A program made the position numbers and the translations under genes. Below are positions 17,764 through 26,928 of a stretch of DNA of 64,000 bases, in pieces (the stretch's first letter is position 1; each line of letters starts with the position of its first letter). Source of the DNA: a bacterium (GTDB lineage: Bacteria > Krumholzibacteriota > Krumholzibacteriia > LZORAL124-64-63); assembly GCA_016703265.1 (NCBI GenBank), contig JADJCK010000001.1, forward strand, positions 372,001 through 436,000, written 5' to 3'. The notes below the pieces were generated by a model. The model was not told where the DNA came from. It saw nothing but the letters and a program-made list of their open reading frames with translations, and made no database searches.

Positions 17764-19116
17764 GTGGACGTTCACAACGGTCACTGGCTTGACGACGATC
17801 GCGCCATCCCCGTTCCCGCCGGCCGCAGCTTCCTGCTCGACACCAACGTCCTGCTGCACGACGCCGACAGCCTGCACGCGTTCGAGGAACACAATCTCAT
17901 CCTGACGATCGACGTGCTCGAGGAGCTGGACCGCTTCAAGCGCGGCAACGACGAGAAGGGCCGCAACGCACGGCGCGTGATCCGCGACATCGACGCCTTG
18001 CGCGACGGCAGTTCGCTCAGCCAGGGCGTGCCCCTGCCCGGCGGCGGCAAGATCTTCATCCTCGTGCGCAGCTTCACCGAGCACCTGCCCACGGGCATGG
18101 ACCGCAGCCAGCCGGACAACCGGATCCTGTCGGCCGCCTGCGCCATGAACAAGGCCGGCGCCAACATCACCTTTGTCTCGAAGGACATCAACGCGCGCGT
18201 GAAGGCCGACGCGCTGGGCATCCGCGCCGAGGACTTCCTCAACCGCGTCGTCAACTTCGACGAGCTCTACACCGGCTGGAGCGAGCACGTCGTCTCCGAC
18301 GCATTGATCAACGATTTCTACGCGGGCCGCCCCGTGAAGCTGGATGTGGGCCTGTGCCCGAACGAGGGCGTGCTGCTCAAGTCGGCCGACAATCCCAAGC
18401 ACACCGCGCGCGGCATCTTCCGCGGCGACACCGGCCTGATCGAGGCGCTGCAGCACGGCGACAGCCGGCCCTGGGGCCTGGGCGCGCGCAACCTGCAGCA
18501 GCAGTTCGCCCTGGAACTGCTCATGCGCGAGGACATCCGCCTGGTGACCATGCTGGGGCAGGCAGGCACGGGCAAGACGCTGCTGGCGCTGGCCGTGGGC
18601 CTGCAACTGGTGGCCGAGGAGAAGCGGTACCGGCGCATCATGGTGTCGCGGCCGATCATGCCGCTGGGCAAGGACATCGGCTACCTGCCCGGCTCGAAGG
18701 ACGAGAAGCTCAGCAGCTGGATGCAGCCGGTTTCGGACAACCTGCAGTTCCTCGTGGACCCGAAGCTGGAGCATGCGGGCGACAAGGTGCAGTACCTGTA
18801 CGACACGGGCGTGGTCGAGGCCGAGGCGGTCACCTACATCCGCGGTCGCAGCCTGCCGAAGGTGTTCATCATCATCGACGAGGCGCAGAACCTGACGCCG
18901 CACGAAGTCAAGACGGTGGTCAGCCGTGCGGGCGAGGACTCGAAGGTGATCCTGACGGGCGATGCGTACCAGATCGACAACCCGTACCTGGACGCGTCGT
19001 CGAACGGCCTGACGTACGTGGTCGAGCGCTTCAAGCAGCATCCGATCCACGGGCACATCACGCTGGCCAAGAGCGAACGCAGCGAACTGGCCTCGCTGGC
19101 GGCCGAGCTGCTGTAG
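17764..19116 (+). CDS. PhoH family ATPase with N-terminal PIN domain
   Basis: The 450-residue protein joins a PIN nuclease domain to a PhoH ATPase, as in PhoH2/YlaK. The PIN part (about residues 20-150) shows LLDTNVLLHD, TIDVLEELDRFK and QPDNRILSAA with the acidic residues expected for metal binding. The PhoH part has Walker A GQAGTGKT at about 265-272 and Walker B VFIIIDEAQNL. PIN-PhoH proteins act as RNA helicase/RNase in some bacteria. The GTG start is preceded by GGGAGGG. It is transcribed divergently from the M23 gene and convergently with the lipoprotein gene at 19138. Confidence 0.9.
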   Translation: MDVHNGHWLDDDRAIPVPAGRSFLLDTNVLLHDADSLHAFEEHNLILTIDVLEELDRFKRGNDEKGRNARRVIRDIDALRDGSSLSQGVPLPGGGKIFILVRSFTEHLPTGMDRSQPDNRILSAACAMNKAGANITFVSKDINARVKADALGIRAEDFLNRVVNFDELYTGWSEHVVSDALINDFYAGRPVKLDVGLCPNEGVLLKSADNPKHTARGIFRGDTGLIEALQHGDSRPWGLGARNLQQQFALELLMREDIRLVTMLGQAGTGKTLLALAVGLQLVAEEKRYRRIMVSRPIMPLGKDIGYLPGSKDEKLSSWMQPVSDNLQFLVDPKLEHAGDKVQYLYDTGVVEAEAVTYIRGRSLPKVFIIIDEAQNLTPHEVKTVVSRAGEDSKVILTGDAYQIDNPYLDASSNGLTYVVERFKQHPIHGHITLAKSERSELASLAAELL

Positions 19117-19137
19117 CCCGGGCCGGGGCGCGGCACT

Positions 19138-19917
19138 CTAGTTGGTGGTCGAATCGGCCGGCGCGGGCGCGGCGCGCTCGCCCAGTGTCTGGCGCAGCTG
19201 CCCGATCAGGCACGCGTTCGCACGCTTGACGGCGCGCGTCAGGTTGCGCGTGACCAGTTGCTGGTCCTGCCGCGCCGTGGGCGTGATGTACGAGCGGTCA
19301 TCGACTTCACCCAGGCACGACTTCTGCCAGACGATCTCGCCCCTCCGGTCGCGCAGCGTCAGGCGCACCTCTGCCTCGGCGCGATGGCTGGTCGGCACCG
19401 GGATGGCCATCATCCCGGCGACGGCCATGGCGGCCCCGAGCTTGGCGCGGTGCGAACTGTCGCTGCCGAGGGCGAAGCCGGCGGCGCCGCCGATCAGGCC
19501 CGTGAGCAGGTACGACGTGCGCGAACGCTGCAGCTCACAGGTGAACGACAGCAGGTCGGCCGAAAGCAGGTAGTCGGCCTGCGAGGCCAGCGGCACCAGT
19601 TCCACCAGTCCGGTCTGCTCAAGGTCCTGCGCCAGCGCCTCGGCGTACAGGCGCGTTGCCGGCGCCTCCCAGGACGTGTCCTTGGGGAAGGTGATGTTGA
19701 AGAAATGGCCCCGGCCCTCGCGCTGCAGCAGGGGCCGCATATCGGTGACGGAATCGATATAGAGCGCCGGAGTGCGACTGCCAACCAGCGCCATGTTCAC
19801 CGATTCGTCCGGGTAGAGGAACGTGATGCGCTGGGCGCCGCAGCCGCCCAGCACGGTGGCAACCATCACGATGGCCGCCACGCCGGCAGCTCCACGCATC
19901 CACAGGTTCCGCTTCAT
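19138..19917 (-). CDS. Hypothetical lipoprotein
   Basis: The 259-residue protein starts with MKRNLWMRGAAGVAAIVMVA and a lipobox VLGGC, so it is probably lipidated at the following cysteine. GGGAGGA precedes the ATG. The middle holds a glycine-rich hydrophobic stretch (LLTGLIGGAAGFALG). The C-terminal half (AEAEVRLTLRDRRGEIVW) is reminiscent of small outer-membrane assembly or transport auxiliary lipoproteins, but no family can be named. It follows the IMPase-CutA-DUF62 group with a gap of about 50 bases. Confidence 0.7.
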   Translation of the reverse strand: MKRNLWMRGAAGVAAIVMVATVLGGCGAQRITFLYPDESVNMALVGSRTPALYIDSVTDMRPLLQREGRGHFFNITFPKDTSWEAPATRLYAEALAQDLEQTGLVELVPLASQADYLLSADLLSFTCELQRSRTSYLLTGLIGGAAGFALGSDSSHRAKLGAAMAVAGMMAIPVPTSHRAEAEVRLTLRDRRGEIVWQKSCLGEVDDRSYITPTARQDQQLVTRNLTRAVKRANACLIGQLRQTLGERAAPAPADSTTN

Positions 19918-19968
19918 CGATTCCTCCCAGCCGGGTGTCGGGTCGGGTAACCGCCGGCGGCATACAAG

Positions 19969-20784
19969 TTACGGATCGATCACCTTCAGGGCCAGTCCCC
20001 GCTGCAGTCCGAGGCGCTCGGCGGCACTGCCGCCGGGCACACCGATCTCGACGGTGCCCCCACTCCCCCAGTACCAGAAAGCCGGCCCGGGCGGCGCCGC
20101 GGCGTAGTTCGGGAACGGCCCCGGCACCGCCTTGTCGCCCACGACCAGGCCAGCACCGGCGGCCAGCCGCCGCCCGGCCGGCGTCTCGACGGCCAGGTCG
20201 CTGATGGCGTTGCCGAAGGCGTCGATCCAGACCAGGCGCGGCGGATCCCCGTGCACAGCCCCGACCGGCGGCAGCCCCAGCGCACCGGCTTCTTCAGCAG
20301 GGCCCAGCAAAGCCACCGGCTCACCCAGCGCCAGGCGTGCCGCTGCCGGCGCGAACAGGTCGCGGCCGTGGAAGGTGGCGCTGACCAGGCCCGTGCGCGG
20401 GTGCCCGCGTCCACACATCTCCTCCAGGCGCACGACCAGCAGGTCGGGCTCGGCGGCCAGGAACGCCAGCAGGCCGTTGCCCGGCCCGACGAAGCACTGC
20501 CCGCGAGCCGTGCAGGCCACCGCCGGCCGAGTCGAGCCGACTCCCGGGTCGACGACCGCCAGGTGGACCGTGCCCGGCGGGAACGTGGCCGCTGCGCGTT
20601 CGAGGAACCAGGAGCCGGCGGCGATGTCGCCGCGCGGGATGTCATGCGTCAGGTCGACGAGCGTCGGCTGCGGCTCGCTGTGCGGGTGGCGCGCCCACGC
20701 CGACAGCACCGCGCCCGTGAGCTCGGCCACCCCGGGATCGCGCCGGCCGAAGTCGGTCAGCAGGGTCAGGACGCCGCGCGCCAT
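19969..20784 (-). CDS. SAM hydroxide adenosyltransferase (DUF62 family)
   Basis: The 271-residue product carries the DUF62 landmarks LLTDFGRRDPGVAELTGAV at the N-terminus, LTHDIPRGDI, AVVDPGVGS and FHGRDLFAPAAA. Family members hydrolyse S-adenosylmethionine to adenosine and methionine, and relatives are fluorinases or chlorinases. The usual PDNG segment reads PGNG here (VGPGNGLL), a substitution at a conserved site. The ATG overlaps the CutA stop by one base (TGATG), so it is coupled to cutA. Confidence 0.85.
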   Translation of the reverse strand: MARGVLTLLTDFGRRDPGVAELTGAVLSAWARHPHSEPQPTLVDLTHDIPRGDIAAGSWFLERAAATFPPGTVHLAVVDPGVGSTRPAVACTARGQCFVGPGNGLLAFLAAEPDLLVVRLEEMCGRGHPRTGLVSATFHGRDLFAPAAARLALGEPVALLGPAEEAGALGLPPVGAVHGDPPRLVWIDAFGNAISDLAVETPAGRRLAAGAGLVVGDKAVPGPFPNYAAAPPGPAFWYWGSGGTVEIGVPGGSAAERLGLQRGLALKVIDP

Positions 20785-21107
20785 CAGCGGCCGGCTCCCT
20801 GTGCCCAGGCAAGATAGTCGCGCGAGACGAAGCCCGACGGCCAGGCCACCATCTGCGGGATGTCGTAGGGGTGCTGCAGCTTCAGTTCGCCGACGCAAAG
20901 GTCGAAGCGCTCCGGCAGCACCTTGATGACGGCCGCGACCTCGGCCGTACGGCACAGGGCGCCTTCCCAGCGGTAGAACGAGGTGAGATCGGCGCCGACC
21001 TGCCCGCACACGGCCAGGCCGCCGTCCACCAGCAGGCCCACCACGCGCTCGGCCGTCTCGCGGTCGGGGAACGTTGTCGTGAGGATCATCAGTTCGTTGG
21101 CGCTCAT
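20784..21107 (-). CDS. cutA: CutA-like divalent cation tolerance protein
   Basis: At 107 residues it matches CutA1 in length. The N-terminal LTTTFPDRETAERVVGLLVDGGLAVCGQV, the central SFYRWEG and the HPYDIPQMVAWP segment are diagnostic. CutA forms trimers and has been linked to copper tolerance, with a poorly understood role. The ATG lies in a 4-base overlap (ATGA) with the IMPase stop, and GGAGAAGG provides the binding site. It is part of the IMPase-CutA-DUF62 operon. Confidence 0.9.
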   Translation of the reverse strand: MSANELMILTTTFPDRETAERVVGLLVDGGLAVCGQVGADLTSFYRWEGALCRTAEVAAVIKVLPERFDLCVGELKLQHPYDIPQMVAWPSGFVSRDYLAWAQGAGR

Positions 21108-21931
21108 GCCTTCTCCGGTCCGGCCGTCGCGGCCAGCATTTCCAGCATGCGGGCGTGGAGCCCCGGCGCGGCGGCCACGACCCCGAGGTCGGGCACCGTG
21201 ACGTGGGCGCCCGAGAGGTCGGTCACGATGGCGCCGGCTTCGCGCGCGATGAGCGTGCCGCCGGCCGTGTCCCAGGGCCGCAGCCTCAGTTCGAAGTAGC
21301 CGTCGAGCTTGCCCGCCGCCACGTGTACGAGGTCCGCAGCGGCACTGCCGCCGCGACGGATCCCGTGGCAGGGCGCCTTCAGGAAGGCGCCGACGGCAGC
21401 CAGCGTGCGGTCGACCGCCTGGTCGCGCACGTACGGGAAGCCGGTGGCCAGTAACGCCTGCTCGAGTGCGACCGGGCGGCGCGTCTCCAACGGCAGGCTG
21501 CCGCCATGTCGCGGCCGCTCGAGGATGGCGCCGCCGCCGCGATGGGCCAGGTAGAGCTCGTCGAGGTACGGCAGGAACACGGCGCCCAGTTCCAGGCCGT
21601 CGGGACCCACGCAACCCGCTGAGACGGCAAATATCGGGTAACCGTGCGCGTAGTTCGTGGTTCCATCGAGCGGGTCCACGTACCAGGTGCGACCGCCGGG
21701 AGAACCGGTGCGCAGGCCCGACTCCTCGGCCACGACCGCGTCCTCGGGGAAGTCGTGGGCCAGGCCCTCCAGCAGCAGTTCCTCGACACGTCGGTCGACG
21801 TCGGTCACGAATTCGGTCGCGCCCTTGGCTTCCACCTGCATGATGCGGCCCAGGCAGTCCAGTTGCAGGCCCCCTGCTGCCAGTACCAGTTCACGCAGGC
21901 AGAAGAGCTGTTCTTCCAGGTGGTCGCTCAC
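21104..21931 (-). CDS. Inositol monophosphatase family protein
   Basis: The 275-residue protein has the metal-binding motif DPLDGTTNYAH and the C-terminal WDTAGGTLIAREAGA signature of the IMPase/SuhB family, with VVAEESG as the first acidic site. It should dephosphorylate inositol phosphate or a similar sugar phosphate; the real substrate is uncertain. The GTG start at 21931 has GGAG five bases upstream. The open frame further upstream to 22390 is antisense to the NifU-like gene and lacks family sequence. A good promoter lies 55-80 bases upstream. Confidence 0.88.
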   Translation of the reverse strand: MSDHLEEQLFCLRELVLAAGGLQLDCLGRIMQVEAKGATEFVTDVDRRVEELLLEGLAHDFPEDAVVAEESGLRTGSPGGRTWYVDPLDGTTNYAHGYPIFAVSAGCVGPDGLELGAVFLPYLDELYLAHRGGGAILERPRHGGSLPLETRRPVALEQALLATGFPYVRDQAVDRTLAAVGAFLKAPCHGIRRGGSAAADLVHVAAGKLDGYFELRLRPWDTAGGTLIAREAGAIVTDLSGAHVTVPDLGVVAAAPGLHARMLEMLAATAGPEKA

Positions 21932-21983
21932 GCTAGCTCCGTCGGTTCGGGTCGCGGCCGGGCGCGCCGGGCGCCCGGGGGCT

Positions 21984-22012
21984 ATCGTAGGTGACGCGGA
22001 CCGCTCCGACAA
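21984..22012 (-). promoter_or_regulatory. Sigma70-like promoter of the IMPase-cutA operon
   Basis: TTGTCG (22007-22012, minus strand) and TACGAT (21984-21989) are separated by 17 bases, about 55 bases before the IMPase GTG. Confidence 0.55.
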
Positions 22013-22133
22013 GGAGGCAAGCCCGCGGTTGAAGTTCCACCCCGCCTGTTCTAGCTTGGGAGGGTTGTCGCGAGGCCCGGCGCACCCGCCCTGCCCCGCC
22101 GGAACCGCCCCTTCGCACCGGGAAGGAAACGAC

Positions 22134-22352
22134 ATGAAAGACAGGATCCTGGCCGTCCTCGATGAGATCCGGCCGACCCTGCAGGCCGACGGCGGCGACA
22201 TCGAGTTCATCGACTTCCATGAGGGCATCGTCACCGTGCGCATGCGCGGCGCCTGCGGCTCATGCCCGATGAGCATGGTCACCCTGAAGCAGGGCGTCGA
22301 GGCTCGCATGAAGGCACGCATCCCCGAGGTGCTGCGGGTCGAGCAGATCTGA
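22134..22352 (+). CDS. NifU-like C-terminal domain iron-sulfur protein
   Basis: The 72-residue protein is a stand-alone NifU C-terminal domain. RPTLQADGGDIEFIDF and GACGSCPMSMVTLKQGVE carry the CxxC pair that holds a transient Fe-S cluster for transfer to apoproteins. GGAAGGAAAC precedes the ATG. It is transcribed away from the IMPase gene. The many Fe-S subunits of the nearby nuo operon are plausible clients, but this is not shown by the sequence. Confidence 0.9.
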   Translation: MKDRILAVLDEIRPTLQADGGDIEFIDFHEGIVTVRMRGACGSCPMSMVTLKQGVEARMKARIPEVLRVEQI

Positions 22353-22386
22353 CGGCGCCGCTCGCCCGTCGGCCGGCCGCGGCCGC

Positions 22387-23757
22387 TCATGCCGGATAGA
22401 CGTTCACGCCCTGAACGTTGGTGAATTCTCGCAAGCCGTGCCAGGACAGTTCCCGCCCCAGCCCGCTCTGCTTGACGCCGCCGAACGGCATCCGCGGGTC
22501 GCTCTTGACGATCGAGTTCACGAACACGGTCCCGGCCTCGAGCCGGCGCGCCAGGCGCTCGCCGCGTTCCAGATCACGCGTCCAGACGCAACCCCCGAGC
22601 CCGAAGACCGAAGCATTGGCCAGGCGCACTGCCTCTTCATCGTCTGCCACGGCCATGACCGGCGCGATGGGACCGAAGACCTCGTCGCGCCAGACCGCCA
22701 TGCCCGGCGTGACGTCGGCCAGGACGGTGGGCGGGAAGAAGCAGCCGGCGCGTTCGAGGCGACGGCCGCCCGTCAACAGGCGCGCACCGGAAGCCAGCGC
22801 GTCGGCGCACTGGTCGGCCAGCACCTTCATCTCGTCCTCGTTGACGATGGCGCCCACGCGCGTGCTCTCATCCAGCGGGTCGCCGATGGGCAGCGCCGCC
22901 ATCGCGGCGGCGAACCGCTCCGTGAACTCGGCGACGACCGCACGCGCGACGATGAACCGCTTGGCGGCGATACAGCTCTGCCCGGTGCAGAGCATGCGCC
23001 CGGTCACGGCGCCGCGCACGGCCGCCTCCAGGTCCGCGTCTTCCAGGACGATGAACGGGTCGCTGCCCCCCAGTTCCAGGACGACCTTCTTGAGGTGGCG
23101 CCCCGCCAGTTCGGCAATGCGCCGGCCCGCTTCGACCGAGCCGGTCAGCGACAGGCCGCGGACATCGTCGTGGGCGACCAGTCCGGCGATCGTGGCATGG
23201 TCGCAGACAATGGTCTGGAACGTGCCGGCGGGATAGCCGGCCTCGGCGAACAATTCGCTGATCGCCAGTCCGCAGCCGGTCACGTTCGAGGCATGCTTGA
23301 GCAGGCTGGTGTTGCCGGCCGTCAGCGTAGGCACCCCGAAGCGGAGGGCCTGCCAGAACGGGTAGTTCCAGGGCATGATCGAGAGCACGACGCCCAGCGG
23401 CTGGTAGGCCACGTGATGGTGGAGCCCGTCGGCCTTCATCGGCGTGTCGGCGAGCCACTCGGCGCTTTGCGTGGCGTACACCTCGCAGAGCCAGGCACAC
23501 TTCTCGACCTCGCCGCGGGCCTCGGTGACGGGCTTGCCCATCTCCAGGCTCATGAGGCGGGCCAGTTCCGGCGCCCGCGCCCGCAACCGGGCCGCCAATG
23601 GCGGCAGCAGCGCCGCGCGTTCGGCCACGGGACGTGCGGCCCACTCGCGCCCGGCGGCAACGGCACGGTCGAGCGCGGCAAAGACCGCCGCAGCATCCTG
23701 GCGCGGGTACTCGGCGAGCCTGTCGCCGGTGGCGGGATTGACCGTGACGACGCCCAT
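22387..23757 (-). CDS. Aldehyde dehydrogenase (succinate-semialdehyde dehydrogenase-like)
   Basis: This 456-residue NAD(P)-dependent aldehyde dehydrogenase has the catalytic Glu in VVLELGGSDPF (near residue 227) and the nucleophilic Cys in TGQSCIAAKR (near 261). It also has PWNYPFWQALR and the C-terminal MPFGGVKQSGLGREL. The short N-terminus and overall pattern resemble bacterial GabD/Sad-type enzymes oxidising succinate semialdehyde. The substrate is an inference. GGGAG precedes the ATG. It lies 52 bases after nuoN on the same strand and might be co-transcribed with the nuo operon. Confidence 0.88.
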   Translation of the reverse strand: MGVVTVNPATGDRLAEYPRQDAAAVFAALDRAVAAGREWAARPVAERAALLPPLAARLRARAPELARLMSLEMGKPVTEARGEVEKCAWLCEVYATQSAEWLADTPMKADGLHHHVAYQPLGVVLSIMPWNYPFWQALRFGVPTLTAGNTSLLKHASNVTGCGLAISELFAEAGYPAGTFQTIVCDHATIAGLVAHDDVRGLSLTGSVEAGRRIAELAGRHLKKVVLELGGSDPFIVLEDADLEAAVRGAVTGRMLCTGQSCIAAKRFIVARAVVAEFTERFAAAMAALPIGDPLDESTRVGAIVNEDEMKVLADQCADALASGARLLTGGRRLERAGCFFPPTVLADVTPGMAVWRDEVFGPIAPVMAVADDEEAVRLANASVFGLGGCVWTRDLERGERLARRLEAGTVFVNSIVKSDPRMPFGGVKQSGLGRELSWHGLREFTNVQGVNVYPA

Positions 23758-23809
23758 CGCGACTCCCGGGCGGCCGCGCCGGGGCGGCCGGGTCAGTGGG
23801 TGTTCACCA

Positions 23810-25327
23810 TCAGAACGCGATCTGGCGGAAGATGACCAGCGCCGCGCGGTGCACCGAGTCGGGCGCCACGCCCAGCAGGAGCACCAGCACCGCCAGCACG
23901 GCGGCGGCGCCCACGGCGATCGGCTCGCCGCCCGTATAGCCGTCCTCTTCGGGCTGCTTCATGTACATGACCACCAGCACGCGCAGGTAGTAGTACACCG
24001 AGATCAGCGAGTTGATGACGCCGATGACAGCCAGCGGGATCAGGCCCGCGCGCACGACAGCCGAGAACAGGTAGAACTTCGACATGAAGCCGACCATCGG
24101 GGGAATGCCCGCGAGCGACAGCATCGCCATGGCCAGAACGGCCGCCGACACGGGCCGCCGCCGGCTGAGGCCCGCATAGCGCTCGATGTCGTCGGCCTCG
24201 CCGTCCTTGCTGCCCAGCGAACCGATGATGCCGAAGGCCGCCAGGTTCATCAGGCTGTAGGCCAGCAGGTAGAACAGCAGCGCGGAACCGGCCGACTCGC
24301 CCACTTCGCGGCCGAGCACCATCTGGGCGCTGCCGCCGGCAGCCGGCGAGATGAGCGTGACCACGCCGAGCAGCAGGTAGCCCGCGTGCGCGATCGATGA
24401 CCAGGCCAGCAGGCGCTTGACGCTGTTCTGCGCCAGGGCGACCAGGTTGCCCACGGTCATCGTCAGCACGGCCAGTGCCGCCAGCACCGGGTACCAGGCA
24501 AAGGCCAGCTGCGGCTGCATGAGCCAGGCGATGCGAATGAGGATCGCAAAGCCCGCGGCCTTGACCGCCGTGGCCATGAAACCGGTCACATAGGCCGGGG
24601 CGCCGTCGTAGACGTCGGGCGTCCACATGTGGAACGGCACCATCGCAACCTTGAAGCCGAGGCCCACCAGCACCAGCCCGCCGCCGAGGATCGCCAGGCC
24701 CAGGTCGTTGCCGCCCTCGCCCAGGGCGCGCGAGATGTCGCTGAACGCCGTGCCGCCGGCGAAGCCGTAGAGCAGCGCCATGCCCATGAGCAGGAAGGCC
24801 GAGGCGAACCCGCCCAGCAGCAGGTACTTGAAGCCGGCCTCGCTGCTGCGAACGTCGCCGCGCACGCCGCCCGCCAGCACGTAAACCGCCAGGCTCATCA
24901 TCTCGATGCCCAGGAACACCGTGAGCAGGTCCGAGGCCGCGGCCAGCACCATCATGCCGAGGATCGAGAACAGCAGCAGCGGGTAGAACTCGGCGCGATA
25001 GCGCGAGTCACGGTCGAACGTGGCGCTCGCGAAGATGGTCGTCAGCACGCCGCAGCCGGCGAACAGGTAGTTGAAGAAGCGGGAGTAGTCCCCCACCGTC
25101 ATCATGCCGGCCATGATCTCGCGGTCGCCGGCGCCGCCGCGGGTCAACTGCGCCAGGACCGCGCCCAGCAGAACCAGCAGCGTCAGGAAGGACAGGTGGT
25201 CCTTCTTCTTCGCATTGACGAAGGCGTCCACGAGCATGACGACAAGCCCGCCGCAGGCTACGACCAGGTACGGCAGCAGGACATCGATCTGGCTGCCGAC
25301 CGACGGCGCAATGAATCCGTTCATCAC
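23810..25327 (-). CDS. nuoN: NADH-quinone oxidoreductase subunit N
   Basis: The 505-residue membrane protein has about 14 hydrophobic segments and the antiporter-like proton channel motifs of complex I subunit N, such as FHMWTPDVYDGAPAYVTGFM and LLAWSSIAHAGYLLLG. It is one of the three proton-pumping subunits of the membrane arm. Its ATG overlaps the nuoM stop by four bases. Confidence 0.95.
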   Translation of the reverse strand: MMNGFIAPSVGSQIDVLLPYLVVACGGLVVMLVDAFVNAKKKDHLSFLTLLVLLGAVLAQLTRGGAGDREIMAGMMTVGDYSRFFNYLFAGCGVLTTIFASATFDRDSRYRAEFYPLLLFSILGMMVLAAASDLLTVFLGIEMMSLAVYVLAGGVRGDVRSSEAGFKYLLLGGFASAFLLMGMALLYGFAGGTAFSDISRALGEGGNDLGLAILGGGLVLVGLGFKVAMVPFHMWTPDVYDGAPAYVTGFMATAVKAAGFAILIRIAWLMQPQLAFAWYPVLAALAVLTMTVGNLVALAQNSVKRLLAWSSIAHAGYLLLGVVTLISPAAGGSAQMVLGREVGESAGSALLFYLLAYSLMNLAAFGIIGSLGSKDGEADDIERYAGLSRRRPVSAAVLAMAMLSLAGIPPMVGFMSKFYLFSAVVRAGLIPLAVIGVINSLISVYYYLRVLVVMYMKQPEEDGYTGGEPIAVGAAAVLAVLVLLLGVAPDSVHRAALVIFRQIAF

Positions 25328-26916
25328 TGCATCTCCGCGTTGCCGAACACGAACCGCCCCTGCCCATCCGGCAGGTCCAGCGCGGGAATCTCCACCGAGG
25401 CGCCATGGCCGTGACCGGCCGGCGCCGTACCCTCGACCGCCAGCGGCGCCAGCACGCGGGCCACGCTCGCTTCCACGCGGTCAAGGACCAGGCCGGGGCG
25501 CACGCCCAGCCAGAACATGAACACGACCAGCGGCAGCAGCACCGCCAGCTCGCGAACCGACAGGTCGCTCAGGCCCTCGTTCTTCGGGTTGTCACGCCGC
25601 CCGAAGAAGACGCGCTGGTACATCCACAGCATGTAGATGGCGCCCAGCACGACGCCCGTGGCCGCCAGCACGGTCAGCAACCGGCCGTGGGCCAGCGTGG
25701 TGCTGCTGAACGTCCCGAAGAGGATCATGAACTCGGCCACGAAACCAGCCATCCCCGGCAGGCCGATGCTGGCCAGCGTCGTGATCAGGAACAGCGTCGC
25801 GTACACCGGCATGCCGTGGGCCAGGCCCCCGAACTCCGAGATCTCGCGGGTGTGCCGCCTCTCGTAGATGACGCCGACCAGGAGGAACAGCGCGCCGGTG
25901 GACAGGCCGTGCGCCAGCATCTGGAACAGGCTGCCGGCCACGCCCAGCGGCGTCAGCGAGAACAGGCCCAGCACCGCGAAGCCCAGGTGGCTGACCGAGG
26001 AGTAGGCCACGAGCTTCTTGACGTCCGGCTGCACCAGCGCCACGAGCGCCCCGTAGATGATGCCGATCACCGCGAGCACGCTGATCGCCGGCGCAAACGT
26101 CGCCACGCCCTCGGGGAACAGCGGCATCGCGAAGCGGAGCATGCCGTAAGTGCCCATCTTAAGGAGCACGCCGGCCAGGATCACCGAACCGGCCGTGGGC
26201 GCTTCGACGTGCGCGTCGGGCAGCCAGGTGTGCAGCGGCCACAGCGGCACCTTGATGGCGAACGCGAGGAAGAACGCGGCAAAGAGCCACAGCTGCGTCT
26301 GCCGCGGCAGGTGCAGCGCCAGGAACGCCGAGAGGTCCATGCTGCCGGCCTGGTAGTACAGGTAGATGATGCCGATCAGCATGAACACCGAGCCGACCAT
26401 CGTGAAGATGAAGAACTTCACGGCAGCGTACAGGCGCCGCTGGCCGCCCCAGACCCCGATGATGAAGTACATCGGGATCAGCATGGCTTCCCAGAACACG
26501 TAGAACAGCAGCATGTCGCGCGCGAAGAACGTTCCCAGCATGGCCGTCTGCAGCAGCAGCACGAAGCCCAGGAACTCGGCGACGCGATCCTTGACCGCTT
26601 TCCATGTCGACAGGATGACCAGCGGCCCGAGGAACGTGGTCAGCATCGCCAGCATCAGGCTGATGCCGTCCATGCCCAGGCGGTACGAGATGCGGCCGTC
26701 GGCCAGCCAGGCGGCGTGCTCGATGAACTGGTCCATGCCCGTGGCCGGGTCGAAGTGGAACCACAGGTGCAGCGAGAGCACGAAATCGAGCAGCGCGATC
26801 CCGAGCGCCAGCAGCCGCGCCGGGCCTTCGCGGCGCACGACGGTCCACAGCAGCAGCGATCCGGCCAGCGGCAGGAACGTCACCCAGGACAGGATGTGGT
26901 CGGTGATGAACGGCAA
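25324..26916 (-). CDS. nuoM: NADH-quinone oxidoreductase subunit M
   Basis: The 530-residue membrane protein has the NuoM core segments LPLWPLHTWLPDAHVEAPTAGS and LVAYSSVSHLGFAVLG, with the buried lysines and glutamate of the proton channel. It lies between nuoL (12-base gap) and nuoN (4-base overlap). The C-terminus ends with a GHGHGASVEIPALDLPDG tail beyond the usual core. Confidence 0.95.
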   Translation of the reverse strand: MPFITDHILSWVTFLPLAGSLLLWTVVRREGPARLLALGIALLDFVLSLHLWFHFDPATGMDQFIEHAAWLADGRISYRLGMDGISLMLAMLTTFLGPLVILSTWKAVKDRVAEFLGFVLLLQTAMLGTFFARDMLLFYVFWEAMLIPMYFIIGVWGGQRRLYAAVKFFIFTMVGSVFMLIGIIYLYYQAGSMDLSAFLALHLPRQTQLWLFAAFFLAFAIKVPLWPLHTWLPDAHVEAPTAGSVILAGVLLKMGTYGMLRFAMPLFPEGVATFAPAISVLAVIGIIYGALVALVQPDVKKLVAYSSVSHLGFAVLGLFSLTPLGVAGSLFQMLAHGLSTGALFLLVGVIYERRHTREISEFGGLAHGMPVYATLFLITTLASIGLPGMAGFVAEFMILFGTFSSTTLAHGRLLTVLAATGVVLGAIYMLWMYQRVFFGRRDNPKNEGLSDLSVRELAVLLPLVVFMFWLGVRPGLVLDRVEASVARVLAPLAVEGTAPAGHGHGASVEIPALDLPDGQGRFVFGNAEMQ

Positions 26917-26928
26917 AGCGCTTTCCTC

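Noticed and set aside
23758..23809. GC-rich partial palindrome between nuoN and the aldehyde dehydrogenase as a terminator
   Set aside because: Arms pair poorly and there is no T-run, so the two genes may be co-transcribed.
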